DNA of 64,000 nucleotides from Actinomycetes bacterium. GTDB lineage: Bacteria; Actinomycetota; Acidimicrobiia; Acidimicrobiales; Ilumatobacteraceae. The notes beneath the pieces were generated by a model, which ran no database searches, was not told the DNA's origin, and was given only the letters and a program-made list of their open reading frames with translations. Every line of letters begins with the position of its first letter. Positions within the stretch are counted from its first letter, which is position 1. The position numbers and the translations under genes are program-made. Positions 1 through 7,548 of the stretch are shown one piece after another. The DNA is taken from contig JAIOPC010000017.1 in the NCBI GenBank assembly GCA_021414085.1, positions 186,001 to 250,000 on the forward strand, read 5' to 3'.

Positions 1-128
1 ACGGCGCCGGTGAATCTGCGACGACGGCGCAGGACAGGCTCCGGCGTCTCGTTTCGATGCACGTCGATGGTTTGATCTCGGACGACGAGTTTCAAAGCCG
101 ACGCACGGCGATACTCGACGAGCTGTAG
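1..128 (+). CDS. C-terminal end of a SHOCT-domain protein (5' truncated by window edge)
   Basis: An open frame enters at base 3 and ends with TAG at 126-128, giving about 41 residues. The last 30 residues (RLRRLVSMHVDGLISDDEF, then the basic end before DEL) match the SHOCT pattern: a short amphipathic helix, 'hxxGxIxxxEFxxxKxxIL', then the stop. SHOCT modules are small oligomerisation or regulatory tails found at the C-terminus of many unrelated bacterial proteins. The function of the full protein cannot be judged because its body lies outside the window. The next gene starts 40 bp downstream with its own -10 box. Confidence 0.6.
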   Translation, partial: GAGESATTAQDRLRRLVSMHVDGLISDDEFQSRRTAILDEL

Positions 129-152
129 CAAAGGCACCCGCACCCGGGCGAG

Positions 153-158
153 TAGCGT
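153..158 (+). promoter_or_regulatory. -10 box TAGCGT for the DUF262 gene
   Basis: TAGCGT lies 10 bp before the ATG at 169 (16 bp before ATG 175). It is the same hexamer used by the endonuclease gene at 1917, so the transcript is probably leaderless or nearly so. Confidence 0.4.
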
Positions 159-168
159 CTCTGAGCTG

Positions 169-1866
169 ATGGCGATGCACAAGGAAATTGGCTTCGAACA
201 CAAGGGCATTGGTGAAGTGCTCGCGCACAATCGCCTGATCGTCCCGCTGAATCAGCGGGAATACTCCTGGGAAGACGAGCATGTGCGCGACCTCTTTCAA
301 GACTTTGCTGGCGCAATCGCAGGCGACAAGGGCACGTACTTCCTGGGGACCATTGTGTTGACCAAAGGTGAAGGAGAGTTCCCCGAGGTTTCAGATGGCC
401 AACAACGCCTGGCGACGACCACCATTCTCATCGCCGCCATTCGCGATCACTTTGCAGTTCGTGGAGACAGCGAGCGCGCCAGTTCATTGGAGAACGAGTT
501 TCTCCTAACTACAGACTTCAAGACGACGAACATTGTTCCTCGGCTTCGCCTGAATGTGGACGATAACGAGTTCTTCATGAGGCGAGTTCTCAAACGCCCG
601 GGAACGAAGGAACGTAACGAGACCGCTGCAACAAAGGAATCACACAACAAACTTCAACGTGCGGCAGAGATCGCCGAGGAACACGTCCGCTCGATTCTCG
701 CACCCCATAAAGAAGCAGCACACGTCGACCGACTCGTCGAATGGGTGGACTTCGTTCGATCGGGTGCACTCGTCATTCTGTTGAAGGTTCCCGACCACCT
801 CAATGCGTTCATGATGTTCGAGACGCTCAACGATCGCGGACTCAAGGCGTCGCAGGCAGATCTGATCAAGAACCATCTCCTATCGCACGCGAAGGGCCGA
901 ATCGCGGAAGCGCAATCCAAGTGGTCGGCGATGACGGGAGTTCTCGAATCCCTTGACGAAGATGACATCACGGTGCTCTTCCTGCATCACTACTTGATTA
1001 CGCAGCAGGGTCCAACCAAGGCGCGAGAGGTATTCGAAAAGGTACGTACTCAAATCGATAGCGAGAGTCGGTCTCTCGACTTCCTCGAGGAGGTGTCGAC
1101 GAGCGCTCTCGACTACGCGGCGCTTTTTAACCCGGATCACAAGAAGTGGAACGAGTACGGAACTGCCACGCGTAAACACATCACCACAATCAACCGTGAC
1201 CTTCGGGTAAAGCAGATTCGCCCGCTCATGTTCGCTGTTGCACGACACTTCGCCGTCTCGGAAGCAAAGCTCGCGTTTCGAATGTTCGTGTGTTGGTCCG
1301 TTCGATTCATCATTGCCGGGGGACGGGGCGGGTTGCTTGATCTCAATTACTCCCAACGTGCCCAGCAGGTCGCCAGTGGCCAGATCAAGACTGCGGCTCA
1401 ACTTGCGGCCTCGATGGCGACCGTCGTGCCGAGCGACGTGGAATTCGCTGAGCGGTTCTCGGAGGCTCGGGTGTCACAGGTTCATCTAGCGCGTTACTAC
1501 CTGCGCGCGTTGGAGATGAAGAAAATGGGTTCGTCCGAGCCTGAGCTAACACCCAGTGACGATGAGCAGGCTGTCAACCTTGAGCACGTGCTTCCGCAAA
1601 ACCCGGGAACTAACTGGCCGCAAATCGATAATGACACGGCCGCGGCCAACTACAAGCGAATCGGCAACATGGTGCTGATGCAGGCCACCAAGAACGTATT
1701 GGTCGGAAACAGCGCGTTTGACGACAAGAAGCCGGTGCTGGCGCAGTCAGAGTTTCTCCTCACTTCCGAAGTGGCGGAGCAGACGACTTGGGGGCCACTT
1801 CAGATTGCCGAACGTCAGCGCAAGCTGGCCGATCTTGCAGTAGAGACATGGCCGACCAAGCCCTAG
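169..1866 (+). CDS. DUF262/DUF1524 (GmrSD-like) nuclease-NTPase defence protein
   Basis: 565 residues. The N-terminal DUF262 domain (ParB/sulfiredoxin-like) carries the hallmark DGQQR at residues 76-80, preceded by the typical REYSW segment at 30-34. The C-terminal DUF1524 HNH-type domain has EHVLPQNP at about 472, followed by the conserved RIGNMVLM and GNSAFDDKK blocks. This architecture is that of GmrSD/BrxU-type enzymes, in which the DGQQR domain hydrolyses nucleotide and the HNH domain cuts DNA, often glucosylated or otherwise modified phage DNA. The length fits a single-chain member. The gene sits immediately upstream of a restriction-modification unit, so a defence role is likely. Which DNA modification it recognises cannot be read from sequence. 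ATG 175 is an alternative start. Confidence 0.85.
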   Translation: MAMHKEIGFEHKGIGEVLAHNRLIVPLNQREYSWEDEHVRDLFQDFAGAIAGDKGTYFLGTIVLTKGEGEFPEVSDGQQRLATTTILIAAIRDHFAVRGDSERASSLENEFLLTTDFKTTNIVPRLRLNVDDNEFFMRRVLKRPGTKERNETAATKESHNKLQRAAEIAEEHVRSILAPHKEAAHVDRLVEWVDFVRSGALVILLKVPDHLNAFMMFETLNDRGLKASQADLIKNHLLSHAKGRIAEAQSKWSAMTGVLESLDEDDITVLFLHHYLITQQGPTKAREVFEKVRTQIDSESRSLDFLEEVSTSALDYAALFNPDHKKWNEYGTATRKHITTINRDLRVKQIRPLMFAVARHFAVSEAKLAFRMFVCWSVRFIIAGGRGGLLDLNYSQRAQQVASGQIKTAAQLAASMATVVPSDVEFAERFSEARVSQVHLARYYLRALEMKKMGSSEPELTPSDDEQAVNLEHVLPQNPGTNWPQIDNDTAAANYKRIGNMVLMQATKNVLVGNSAFDDKKPVLAQSEFLLTSEVAEQTTWGPLQIAERQRKLADLAVETWPTKP

Positions 1867-1904
1867 TTTCGCTGTCGGCGGAATGCGTCTCTTCGCTGAC
1901 GAAC

Positions 1905-1910
1905 TAGCGT
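1905..1910 (+). promoter_or_regulatory. -10 box TAGCGT for the PD-(D/E)XK gene
   Basis: TAGCGT ends 6 bp before the GTG at 1917, the spacing expected for a leaderless transcript, and is identical to the box ahead of the gene at 169. Confidence 0.4.
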
Positions 1911-1916
1911 GAAGCC

Positions 1917-2540
1917 GTGGCGGACAAGATCGAACGCGCTGAGGTAGTCGAGAGCGGATTCACCAAAGGCTTGACGGATCTGCCATATGGGTTGCAAGTG
2001 CGCGACTTCCGAAACGCGTTGGATGCGCTGTACGACTTCTTTCACGCCGTGAATACCGCCTTGATGGGTCGCGGCTTGGAATGGATGGAGAACCTTGTTC
2101 GCGCCGCCGCCGTTTCGAACATGGTGTCTGACATGGCATCAGCAGCAATTGCGAAACACTCCAATGGCCTCGTGCTGAACCGGCGACACAATGGCCACCC
2201 TGACCTGATTCCGCACGGCACCTATCCTGACGACAAGGTCGAGCACGGCGAGGAAGGTGTTGAGGTAAAGGGCACCCGCGGCAGAGTCGCCGACACACAT
2301 GGCGCGCGCGACAACTGGGTTTGCCAGTTCAACTACAAGGTCGACCCCGAGGCGATCATCGCCAAGCGACGACCAACGATCGTGACCCACATCTATCTCG
2401 CACACGTCACCAAGGAGCTGTATCGGCGCAACGAACGCAAGACGGAACTTGGTACGGACACGTCGACGCTCGACGCAGCGGGCATGGCCGTGCTCCGCAA
2501 GGGCCTGATCTATCAACACCCCGCAACTCCGAAGGGGTAA
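1917..2540 (+). CDS. putative PD-(D/E)XK restriction endonuclease
   Basis: 207 residues, GTG start chosen because a TAGCGT -10 box ends 6 bp upstream. I do not recognise the exact family. The centre carries a PD-(D/E)XK-like core: HPD with D96, then EVK with E116 and K118 about 20 residues later, followed by a hydrophobic strand (WVCQFNYKV). The core is preceded by a helical N-terminal half. The protein precedes a small winged-helix gene and a DNA methyltransferase on the same strand, so it is most simply the cognate type II endonuclease. The assignment rests on motif and context only; another nuclease role is possible. Confidence 0.6.
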   Translation: MADKIERAEVVESGFTKGLTDLPYGLQVRDFRNALDALYDFFHAVNTALMGRGLEWMENLVRAAAVSNMVSDMASAAIAKHSNGLVLNRRHNGHPDLIPHGTYPDDKVEHGEEGVEVKGTRGRVADTHGARDNWVCQFNYKVDPEAIIAKRRPTIVTHIYLAHVTKELYRRNERKTELGTDTSTLDAAGMAVLRKGLIYQHPATPKG

Positions 2541-2544
2541 TCCC

Positions 2545-2572
2545 TTGCTATTGACGTCTGGACGTCTATACT
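2545..2572 (+). promoter_or_regulatory. promoter with tandem GACGTCT operator-like repeats
   Basis: -35-like TTGCTA (2545-2550) and -10 TATACT (2567-2572) are separated by 16 bp. The spacer contains GACGTCT at 2553-2559 and again at 2561-2567, an 8-bp period, and each GACGTC is itself a palindrome. The ATG at 2580 lies 7 bp after the -10 box, so the transcript should be leaderless. A protein bound to the repeats would sit between the promoter elements and block or remodel RNA polymerase. Confidence 0.55.
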
Positions 2573-2579
2573 CATCGCG

Positions 2580-2795
2580 ATGGGAACAAGTGTTCGGCGC
2601 CCGCCCGGCGAGATAAGGGACGCGATCGTGGCGTTCTTGCGAGCGCGCAACGGTGACGCAAGTGTGGCGGAAGTCTTTACCGCCGTTCAGAAGCGAGTCA
2701 GAGGAGACGTGGCGCGTTCCTCGGTCCGTAGTTATCTCCAGATTGGCACCGGCATCGAACGCACGGAAAAAGGCCGATACCAATGGAAGGCGTGA
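2580..2795 (+). CDS. small winged-helix DNA-binding protein of the R-M unit
   Basis: 71 residues. The pattern is a typical winged helix: an amphipathic first helix (EIRDAIVAFLRARNGDAS), a second helix (VAEVFTAVQKRV), a recognition helix with basic and serine residues (VARSSVRSYLQ) and a short beta wing (IERTEKGRYQWK). It overlaps the start of the methyltransferase gene by 13 bp (4 bp, GTGA, if that gene starts at GTG 2792), so the two are co-translated. Two roles are plausible: a controller (C-protein-like) that binds the GACGTCT repeats in its own promoter, or a specificity/accessory domain for the methyltransferase. It is not a classical Xre-type C protein. Confidence 0.65.
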   Translation: MGTSVRRPPGEIRDAIVAFLRARNGDASVAEVFTAVQKRVRGDVARSSVRSYLQIGTGIERTEKGRYQWKA

Positions 2796-3685
2796 CCGGA
2801 TACGAGTACGAGCTAGCGACGCTCTACCACGCCGACTGCATCGAATGGCTTGACGCTCAGCCCGAGAAGTCGATTCACGGTGTTGTGACTGATCCGCCAT
2901 ACGGAATCGTGGAGTACAACGAGACTCAGCAGACCAAACTGCGCTCCGGGACCGGTGGTGTGTGGCGTATCCCACCGTCATACGACGGACACAAGCGTTC
3001 GCCCATTCCGCGGTTCACGACACTGACGAAAAAGGATTTAGCCGACCTTCAAAAGTTCTTCGCTGAATGGGGACGAGCCGTGCATCGCGTTCTAGTGCCC
3101 GGTGCGCACATCATGGTCGCCAGTAATCCGCTCGTCTCGTATCTCGTCGCGATGTCGCTTGTCGAGGCCGGGTTTGAGCGGCGTGGTGAGATCACCCGTC
3201 TCGTGCAGACGATGCGAGGCGGCGACCGTCCAAAGGGTGCGCATGACGAGTTCGACGACGTGTCGGTAATGATGCGATCACAGATGGAACCGTGGCTCGT
3301 CTGCCGCAAGCCGTTCGAGGGCACAGTGGCTGACAACCTGCGTAAGTACGGGACGGGGGGACTTCGCCGCATATCGGCCAAACAGCCCTTCGGCGACGTG
3401 ATCCGGTCCGCGCCAACCGGCGTGCATGAGCGGGCACTTGCTGACCACCCAAGTCTTAAGCCCCAGAATTTTCTACGCCAAATTGTACGTGCCGTGCTTC
3501 CCCTCGGTGAGGGCATCGTGCTGGACCCATTTGCCGGTTCAGGTTCGACGCTCGCCGCTGCGAACTTCGTCGGCTACCAGTCGATCGGCGTCGAGGCGGA
3601 CTTGCGATACATCAGAGTCGCAGTCGACGCGGTGCCCCGTCTCACTGAGTACAAGAACGGTGCGCCACCGGTTTGGACGAGTTAA
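2783..3685 (+). CDS. site-specific DNA methyltransferase, beta class
   Basis: 300 residues. Catalytic motif IV is DPPYG at 37-41 and the AdoMet-binding motif I is DPFAGSGS at 248-255, so the order (IV, target recognition, I) is that of beta-class N6-adenine or N4-cytosine methyltransferases. The roughly 200 residues between them hold the target recognition domain. DPPY is compatible with either adenine or cytosine N-methylation. A GTG at 2792 forms a GTGA overlap with the stop of the winged-helix gene and is a credible alternative start. It acts with the putative endonuclease at 1917 as a compact type II system. Confidence 0.85.
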   Translation: MEGVTGYEYELATLYHADCIEWLDAQPEKSIHGVVTDPPYGIVEYNETQQTKLRSGTGGVWRIPPSYDGHKRSPIPRFTTLTKKDLADLQKFFAEWGRAVHRVLVPGAHIMVASNPLVSYLVAMSLVEAGFERRGEITRLVQTMRGGDRPKGAHDEFDDVSVMMRSQMEPWLVCRKPFEGTVADNLRKYGTGGLRRISAKQPFGDVIRSAPTGVHERALADHPSLKPQNFLRQIVRAVLPLGEGIVLDPFAGSGSTLAAANFVGYQSIGVEADLRYIRVAVDAVPRLTEYKNGAPPVWTS

Positions 3686-3728
3686 GAGCTCGTTGAAGCG
3701 TCCTCAGCGTCGAGCGATGCCGGACGAA

Positions 3729-4343
3729 TCAAACCACCTTGGTCGTCGGCCTAACCCAACCATCGATCAACATTTCCGGAATTGATGGGCGCTCGGGCAC
3801 TACACCGAGGTCGTTGATCCCGCCGCCCGACCAGTAGGTCTTCCACAACTTCTGAGCGAACTCTCGTGTCACGCTGCCCGCTTGGTACATCCCATTTGCA
3901 ATCGATGCGATCTCCATGTCGCAGATCGAAGTCCGCACGGCGAGGTACTCCATCTCGGCAACTTGTTGAAGGTCCCACTGATGAAGCTGATTGACCAATT
4001 GACACGTCTCAAAATCGGGAAACACGAAGAGTGCTGCGAGTCGAGAGGGGCAGTGCGGAAACTTCTCGGCGCGAACGAGCTCAGCGTCGGCTTCGAGTTG
4101 TGCTTGCCAGCCGATTCCCAGTCGCTGACCGGCGAAGGGCGACAAGAAACCGCCGTGCGACGCATCCGGCTGTTGGTCGATCCGCCAGTGGATGGTCCCG
4201 GAGATGAGTTCTTCGAGGCGACTGTCGAACAGGCCGCACGACGCAGAACAAAGGCGACCGCCACCGACTCGAAGATTGTTGGCCGTGACCCAGTTTCCTT
4301 GATTCAGGAAGATGAAGCAGTGTGGAAGCTCTACATCGTCCAC
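3729..4343 (-). CDS. orphan protein of unknown function (possibly ADP-ribosyltransferase-like fold)
   Basis: About 204 residues on the minus strand. The start is set at GTG 4343 because a perfect AGGAGGT (plus-strand 4350-4356) stands 6 nt upstream; a longer frame begins at 4373. The protein has no membrane segment. A conserved-looking central stretch (PSRLAALFVFPDFETC, then a tryptophan-rich region and YWSGGG) recalls proteins of the DUF2441/ADP-ribosyltransferase-like group, but this is an impression, not a match. It sits between the R-M unit and a decayed gene, so it is probably accessory cargo. Confidence 0.55.
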   Translation of the reverse strand: MDDVELPHCFIFLNQGNWVTANNLRVGGGRLCSASCGLFDSRLEELISGTIHWRIDQQPDASHGGFLSPFAGQRLGIGWQAQLEADAELVRAEKFPHCPSRLAALFVFPDFETCQLVNQLHQWDLQQVAEMEYLAVRTSICDMEIASIANGMYQAGSVTREFAQKLWKTYWSGGGINDLGVVPERPSIPEMLIDGWVRPTTKVV

Positions 4344-4349
4344 GGGTTG

Positions 4350-4356
4350 ACCTCCT
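4350..4356 (-). promoter_or_regulatory. perfect Shine-Dalgarno sequence AGGAGGT
   Basis: Read on the minus strand, AGGAGGT lies 6 nt before GTG 4343 and fixes that start over the in-frame GTG at 4373. Such a strong site is unusual in this window, where many genes look leaderless. Confidence 0.6.
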
Positions 4357-4409
4357 GTCGTCGCAAAGTTCACGAGAATAGGCGCTGACTCCGTTTGTTC
4401 ACGTGACGT

Positions 4410-4667
4410 TCACAGCTGGAAGTCTGTGGCTCCCGTATCTAATGGAGTAGGCCTGGCGTTGGCCCTACACGCGTGTTCGTATTCTGAGAATTGACGCTCT
4501 GACGAAGACTTGAATTGCATACTCGTCGGACCCAACACGTTCAGCCAGAACAGTTCGACGTACTGACTGCGTACTTCGAAGCCGACCGCCTCAACGATTG
4601 GGTCGTGCCACGGGACCACCATCACAGTTGGGGCGTTGACGTTAAAGGTGAACGGTGGGAGCGTCAT
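4410..4667 (-). pseudogene. fragment of a conserved actinobacterial protein
   Basis: 85 codons. Residues 14-48 (PTVMVVPWHDPIVEAVGFE, then RSQYVELFWLNVLGPT) follow a pattern I know from a widespread actinobacterial protein of roughly 160-200 residues, in which 'W.DP.V...G.dpRS.YVE.FWL.VLGP' is followed by a winged-helix-like segment ('TTWLLRRL'). Here the frame departs from that family straight after LGPT and ends about 35 unrelated residues later. This suggests a truncation or frameshift and a dead or dying gene. Confidence 0.5.
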
Positions 4668-4782
4668 GACTACCCCTATGTGCGCGTCGCGGAGAACAGA
4701 GGGAAGCCGTTCAACAGCACTGGGTGCAGTCGGCGCGGCCGAGCGGCAACGCGCTCCGTGCCCGTCGCTACTTACCCCGCCG

Positions 4783-5628
4783 CTACTTACGAGGTTTGAC
4801 GGCCGGTGGAGCGCTGGCGCCGTAGCCCGTCGTTAGGCCTAAAGCGCCTGCCACCGTGAAACTCAGATGGACGTGGTCGTAGTGGCCGACGTCGCACTCA
4901 CGAAGGTCGAGGTAGGTGGTCGCGCCAAGCTCACTGTCCTTGGACGTGTCCCAACACCTATCGAAGAAGATGATCTCTTGCACTCCAAGTCGGCGCGCTC
5001 TGGCCGCCTTGTTGCCCGCGGCGTCGGGTGCGAGCAGCCATTCGATCATCGCCGTGCCGTGGGCGATGCGCTGGCGCCCGGAGCCTTTGCCAACCAAGAA
5101 GTCGGAGGCTCGCCCCTGCGCGTGATTGCTCCAACAGTCGCTGTAGAAGTGAAGTGGCAGTTCGGCACCAGGACCAGGTGCGGGATAGATCTGGCCATCG
5201 CAGTTTCGGTTCGTCTTTGAGAGCAGCAACTCTCGACACTGGCCAAGTGTTCCTCGCCCGGCCCAAGTGAAGATGGTGCGCATGTACGCGGAAGCGGCTT
5301 GCGTTCCCGGCAGCAGCAGCGCTTGCCTGACGTCTTCGTCGGTGCGGCCGTAGGCGAAACACACTTCCTCGATCGTGCCTTTGTCGTCGCGTCGGTCGAA
5401 AAGGTTGCTCGCCTCGATCGGGGTGGTGAAGTCGATTGGGTCGCCTGGGACCGCGACGGTCGCGGCGGCAAACGTTCCTGCAGTCGCATCGCCGACGCTG
5501 AAGTGAGCGGCGACCAGGCACGACACAAGGCTGAACGCGATCAGGCTTTTCGGCGCACGTTTAAATCGTCGGATAGGGGAGAATACCCGGATGTCGTCTC
5601 TGACCGATGCGCAGGCATGGGTGCGCAC
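4783..5628 (-). CDS. secreted LAS/M15-like peptidase-fold protein
   Basis: About 281 residues from GTG 5628; the frame is open to 5721. A signal peptide is clear: RRFKRAPKS, then the hydrophobic stretch LIAFSLVSCLVAA. The C-terminal half carries the metal-site pattern of LAS/M15-like (ARB_07466/VldE-type) proteins: HAQGRASDF with the His and Asp, an intervening helix, and HYDHVHLSF near the C-terminus. The expected role is zinc-dependent cell-wall peptide cleavage outside the membrane. No ATG, GTG or TTG lies between codon GTG 5628 and the signal peptide, so its 5' end overlaps the start of the divergent sirtuin gene. The substrate is unknown. Confidence 0.7.
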   Translation of the reverse strand: MRTHACASVRDDIRVFSPIRRFKRAPKSLIAFSLVSCLVAAHFSVGDATAGTFAAATVAVPGDPIDFTTPIEASNLFDRRDDKGTIEEVCFAYGRTDEDVRQALLLPGTQAASAYMRTIFTWAGRGTLGQCRELLLSKTNRNCDGQIYPAPGPGAELPLHFYSDCWSNHAQGRASDFLVGKGSGRQRIAHGTAMIEWLLAPDAAGNKAARARRLGVQEIIFFDRCWDTSKDSELGATTYLDLRECDVGHYDHVHLSFTVAGALGLTTGYGASAPPAVKPRK

Positions 5629-6352
5629 AGCTAAGTGGATTGTGGCGCTCACAGGCGCCGGTATCTCCACGGATTCCGGCATCCCCGACTTCCGCGGACC
5701 GCAAGGCGTTTGGACGCGCAACCCTGCCGCCGAAAAAGCGTCGACGTTGCAGCACTATCTGGCGGACCCAGCGGTGCGGCGCGCTGCGTGGCAGCGCCGC
5801 CTGCATACGTCGGTGTTCGATGCCGAACCAAATGCCGGTCACCGCGCAATCTTCGACCTGGATCAACGAGGGCAACTACTTGCAGTCGTCACGCAGAACA
5901 TCGATGGGTTGCATCAGAAGGCTGGGCACGATCCGCGCGATGTCATCGAGGTGCATGGCTCGGCGCTCTGGGCGCGGTGCTGGAACTGCAACGACCGGCG
6001 GCCGATGGCCGAGTTGCTCGATCGCGTCCGAGCAGGCGAGGAAGATCCGCCATGTGTGGTGTGCGGCGGCATCGTGAAGAGCGACACGATCCTGTTCGGT
6101 CAGGATCTGGTTCCAGTGGTCATCCAGGCGGCGATGATGGCCGCCGACAACGCGGACGTCGTCATCGCCGCTGGCTCGACTCTGTCGGTCTTCCCGGCGG
6201 CGAACGTTGTGCCGCAGGCGAAGGCCGCTGGCGCCCGGGTCATCATCGTCAACGGCGAACCCACCAAGATGGACGGACTAGCCGACGCCGTACTGCTCGG
6301 GCCCCTGTCCGAACTCCTACCCGCCCTGTGTGAATCCCGACTAGACCAGTAG
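5591..6352 (+). CDS. NAD-dependent protein deacylase (sirtuin, CobB-like)
   Basis: 253 residues. It removes acyl groups from lysines using NAD. GAGIS (22-26) and the TQNID motif (101-105) form the NAD pocket, His122 is the catalytic base, and Cys130/Cys133 with Cys155/Cys158 form the structural zinc site. The length matches bacterial class III/U sirtuins. ATG 5591 follows AGGGGAG 9 nt upstream; GTG 5621 is a later in-frame option. The gene is divergent from the LAS-like peptidase and precedes the rhodanese-ThiF gene by 9 bp, so those two are probably co-transcribed. Confidence 0.92.
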   Translation: MSSLTDAQAWVRTAKWIVALTGAGISTDSGIPDFRGPQGVWTRNPAAEKASTLQHYLADPAVRRAAWQRRLHTSVFDAEPNAGHRAIFDLDQRGQLLAVVTQNIDGLHQKAGHDPRDVIEVHGSALWARCWNCNDRRPMAELLDRVRAGEEDPPCVVCGGIVKSDTILFGQDLVPVVIQAAMMAADNADVVIAAGSTLSVFPAANVVPQAKAAGARVIIVNGEPTKMDGLADAVLLGPLSELLPALCESRLDQ

Positions 6353-6361
6353 GCTTTAACC

Positions 6362-7525
6362 ATGGCGAGTTACCGCGATCTCCTCACTGCCGCCAAGGCA
6401 CGGATCACCGAAGTCGATACTGCCGGCGCCGAGCAACGCATTGCTGCTGGCGCCATAGCGCTGGATGTGCGCGAGCCCGACGAGTTCGATGCCGGCGCCA
6501 TGCCCGACGCCGTGCACATTGCACGTGGTCATCTCGAGTCGCAAGTCGAAAGTCGACTGCTCAACAAGAACGCGCCGGTGGTTGTGTATTGCGCCGCTGG
6601 TGCACGCAGCGCGTTTGCCGCTCAGACGCTGCAGGAGTTGGGGTACACCGACGTTGTCTCGATGGCCGGTGGTTTCGGCAAGTGGAAGGACGAAGGCCGC
6701 GCGTGGAGAACGCCGGTCACGCTGTCGGCCGAACAACGCAACCGCTACATGCGCCACCTATTGCTGCCGGAAGTGGGCGTTGTTGGTCAGACGAAGTTGC
6801 TCAACAGCAAGGTGCTGATGCTCGGCGCCGGTGGCCTCGGATCGCCAGCGGCGATGTATCTCGCCGCCGCAGGCATCGGCACGATCGGAATCGTCGATAT
6901 GGACGAAGTCGATGCCAGCAACTTGCAGCGCCAGATTCTGCACAACATTGATCGCATCGGTGATCGCAAAGTCGATAGCGCGAAGAAGACGCTCACGTTG
7001 TTGAACCCCGACGTCAACGTCGTCACCTACGACACGCGCCTCGATGCCAGCAACATCATCGACATCATCAGCGGCTACGACGTGATCGTCGACGGCGCCG
7101 ACAACTTCCCCAGCCGCTATCTGCTCAACGACGCCAGCGTGAAGCTTGGTATTCCGGTTGTGCACGGCAGCATCTTCCGCTTCGAGGGAATGGTCAGTGT
7201 CTTCCATCCACTGGAAGGGCCGACGTATCGCGACATGGTCCCCGAGCCGCCGCCCGCCGAACTCGCGCCAAGTTGCGCCGAAGCTGGCGTGTTGGGCGTG
7301 CTGCCCGGCATCGTGGGCAGCATCCAGGCGTTGGAAGTGATCAAGCTGCTGCTCGGGCTGGGCGAAGGCCTTGTCGGGCGCATCCTCACGATCGACACCA
7401 CCGACATGAGCTTCCGCACGTTCAACCTGCGGCCCGACCCCGACAACGTGGTCACCTACGCCAACCGCGATCGCATCATCATCAAAGAACTCGATGGTCT
7501 GTGCGCGCCAGGCTTGGCGCACTGA
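6362..7525 (+). CDS. rhodanese-ThiF/MoeB fusion (sulfur-carrier adenylyltransferase/sulfurtransferase)
   Basis: 387 residues. Residues 10-115 are a rhodanese domain with active-site Cys77 (YCAAGARS). Residues 125-345 are a ThiF/MoeB E1-like domain with the nucleotide loop GAGGLGS at 155-161, the IVDMDEVDASNLQRQ stretch and PSCAEAGVLG near the catalytic region. Such proteins activate ThiS/MoaD-type carriers by C-terminal adenylation and then pass sulfur. Two features are odd. The rhodanese is N-terminal, whereas in MoeZ/MOCS3 it is C-terminal. Both CxxC pairs of the usual zinc site are absent (YRDMVPEPP and FNLRPDPDN at their places). The carrier protein is not in the window. Confidence 0.85.
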   Translation: MASYRDLLTAAKARITEVDTAGAEQRIAAGAIALDVREPDEFDAGAMPDAVHIARGHLESQVESRLLNKNAPVVVYCAAGARSAFAAQTLQELGYTDVVSMAGGFGKWKDEGRAWRTPVTLSAEQRNRYMRHLLLPEVGVVGQTKLLNSKVLMLGAGGLGSPAAMYLAAAGIGTIGIVDMDEVDASNLQRQILHNIDRIGDRKVDSAKKTLTLLNPDVNVVTYDTRLDASNIIDIISGYDVIVDGADNFPSRYLLNDASVKLGIPVVHGSIFRFEGMVSVFHPLEGPTYRDMVPEPPPAELAPSCAEAGVLGVLPGIVGSIQALEVIKLLLGLGEGLVGRILTIDTTDMSFRTFNLRPDPDNVVTYANRDRIIIKELDGLCAPGLAH

Positions 7526-7548
7526 CCGCCAGCACTACAGTTTCCGAC

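Noticed and set aside
2551-2556. TTGACG as -35 box of the winged-helix gene
   Set aside because: It is only 10 bp from TATACT, too close for a sigma70-type promoter; TTGCTA at 2545 with a 16-bp spacer fits.
3882-4388. 168-codon plus-strand frame
   Set aside because: It is the complement of the minus-strand gene at 3729, which has a perfect Shine-Dalgarno sequence and better composition.
6758-7522. 254-codon minus-strand frame
   Set aside because: It is the complement of the ThiF-domain gene; composition is His/Asp/Val-rich without any domain.
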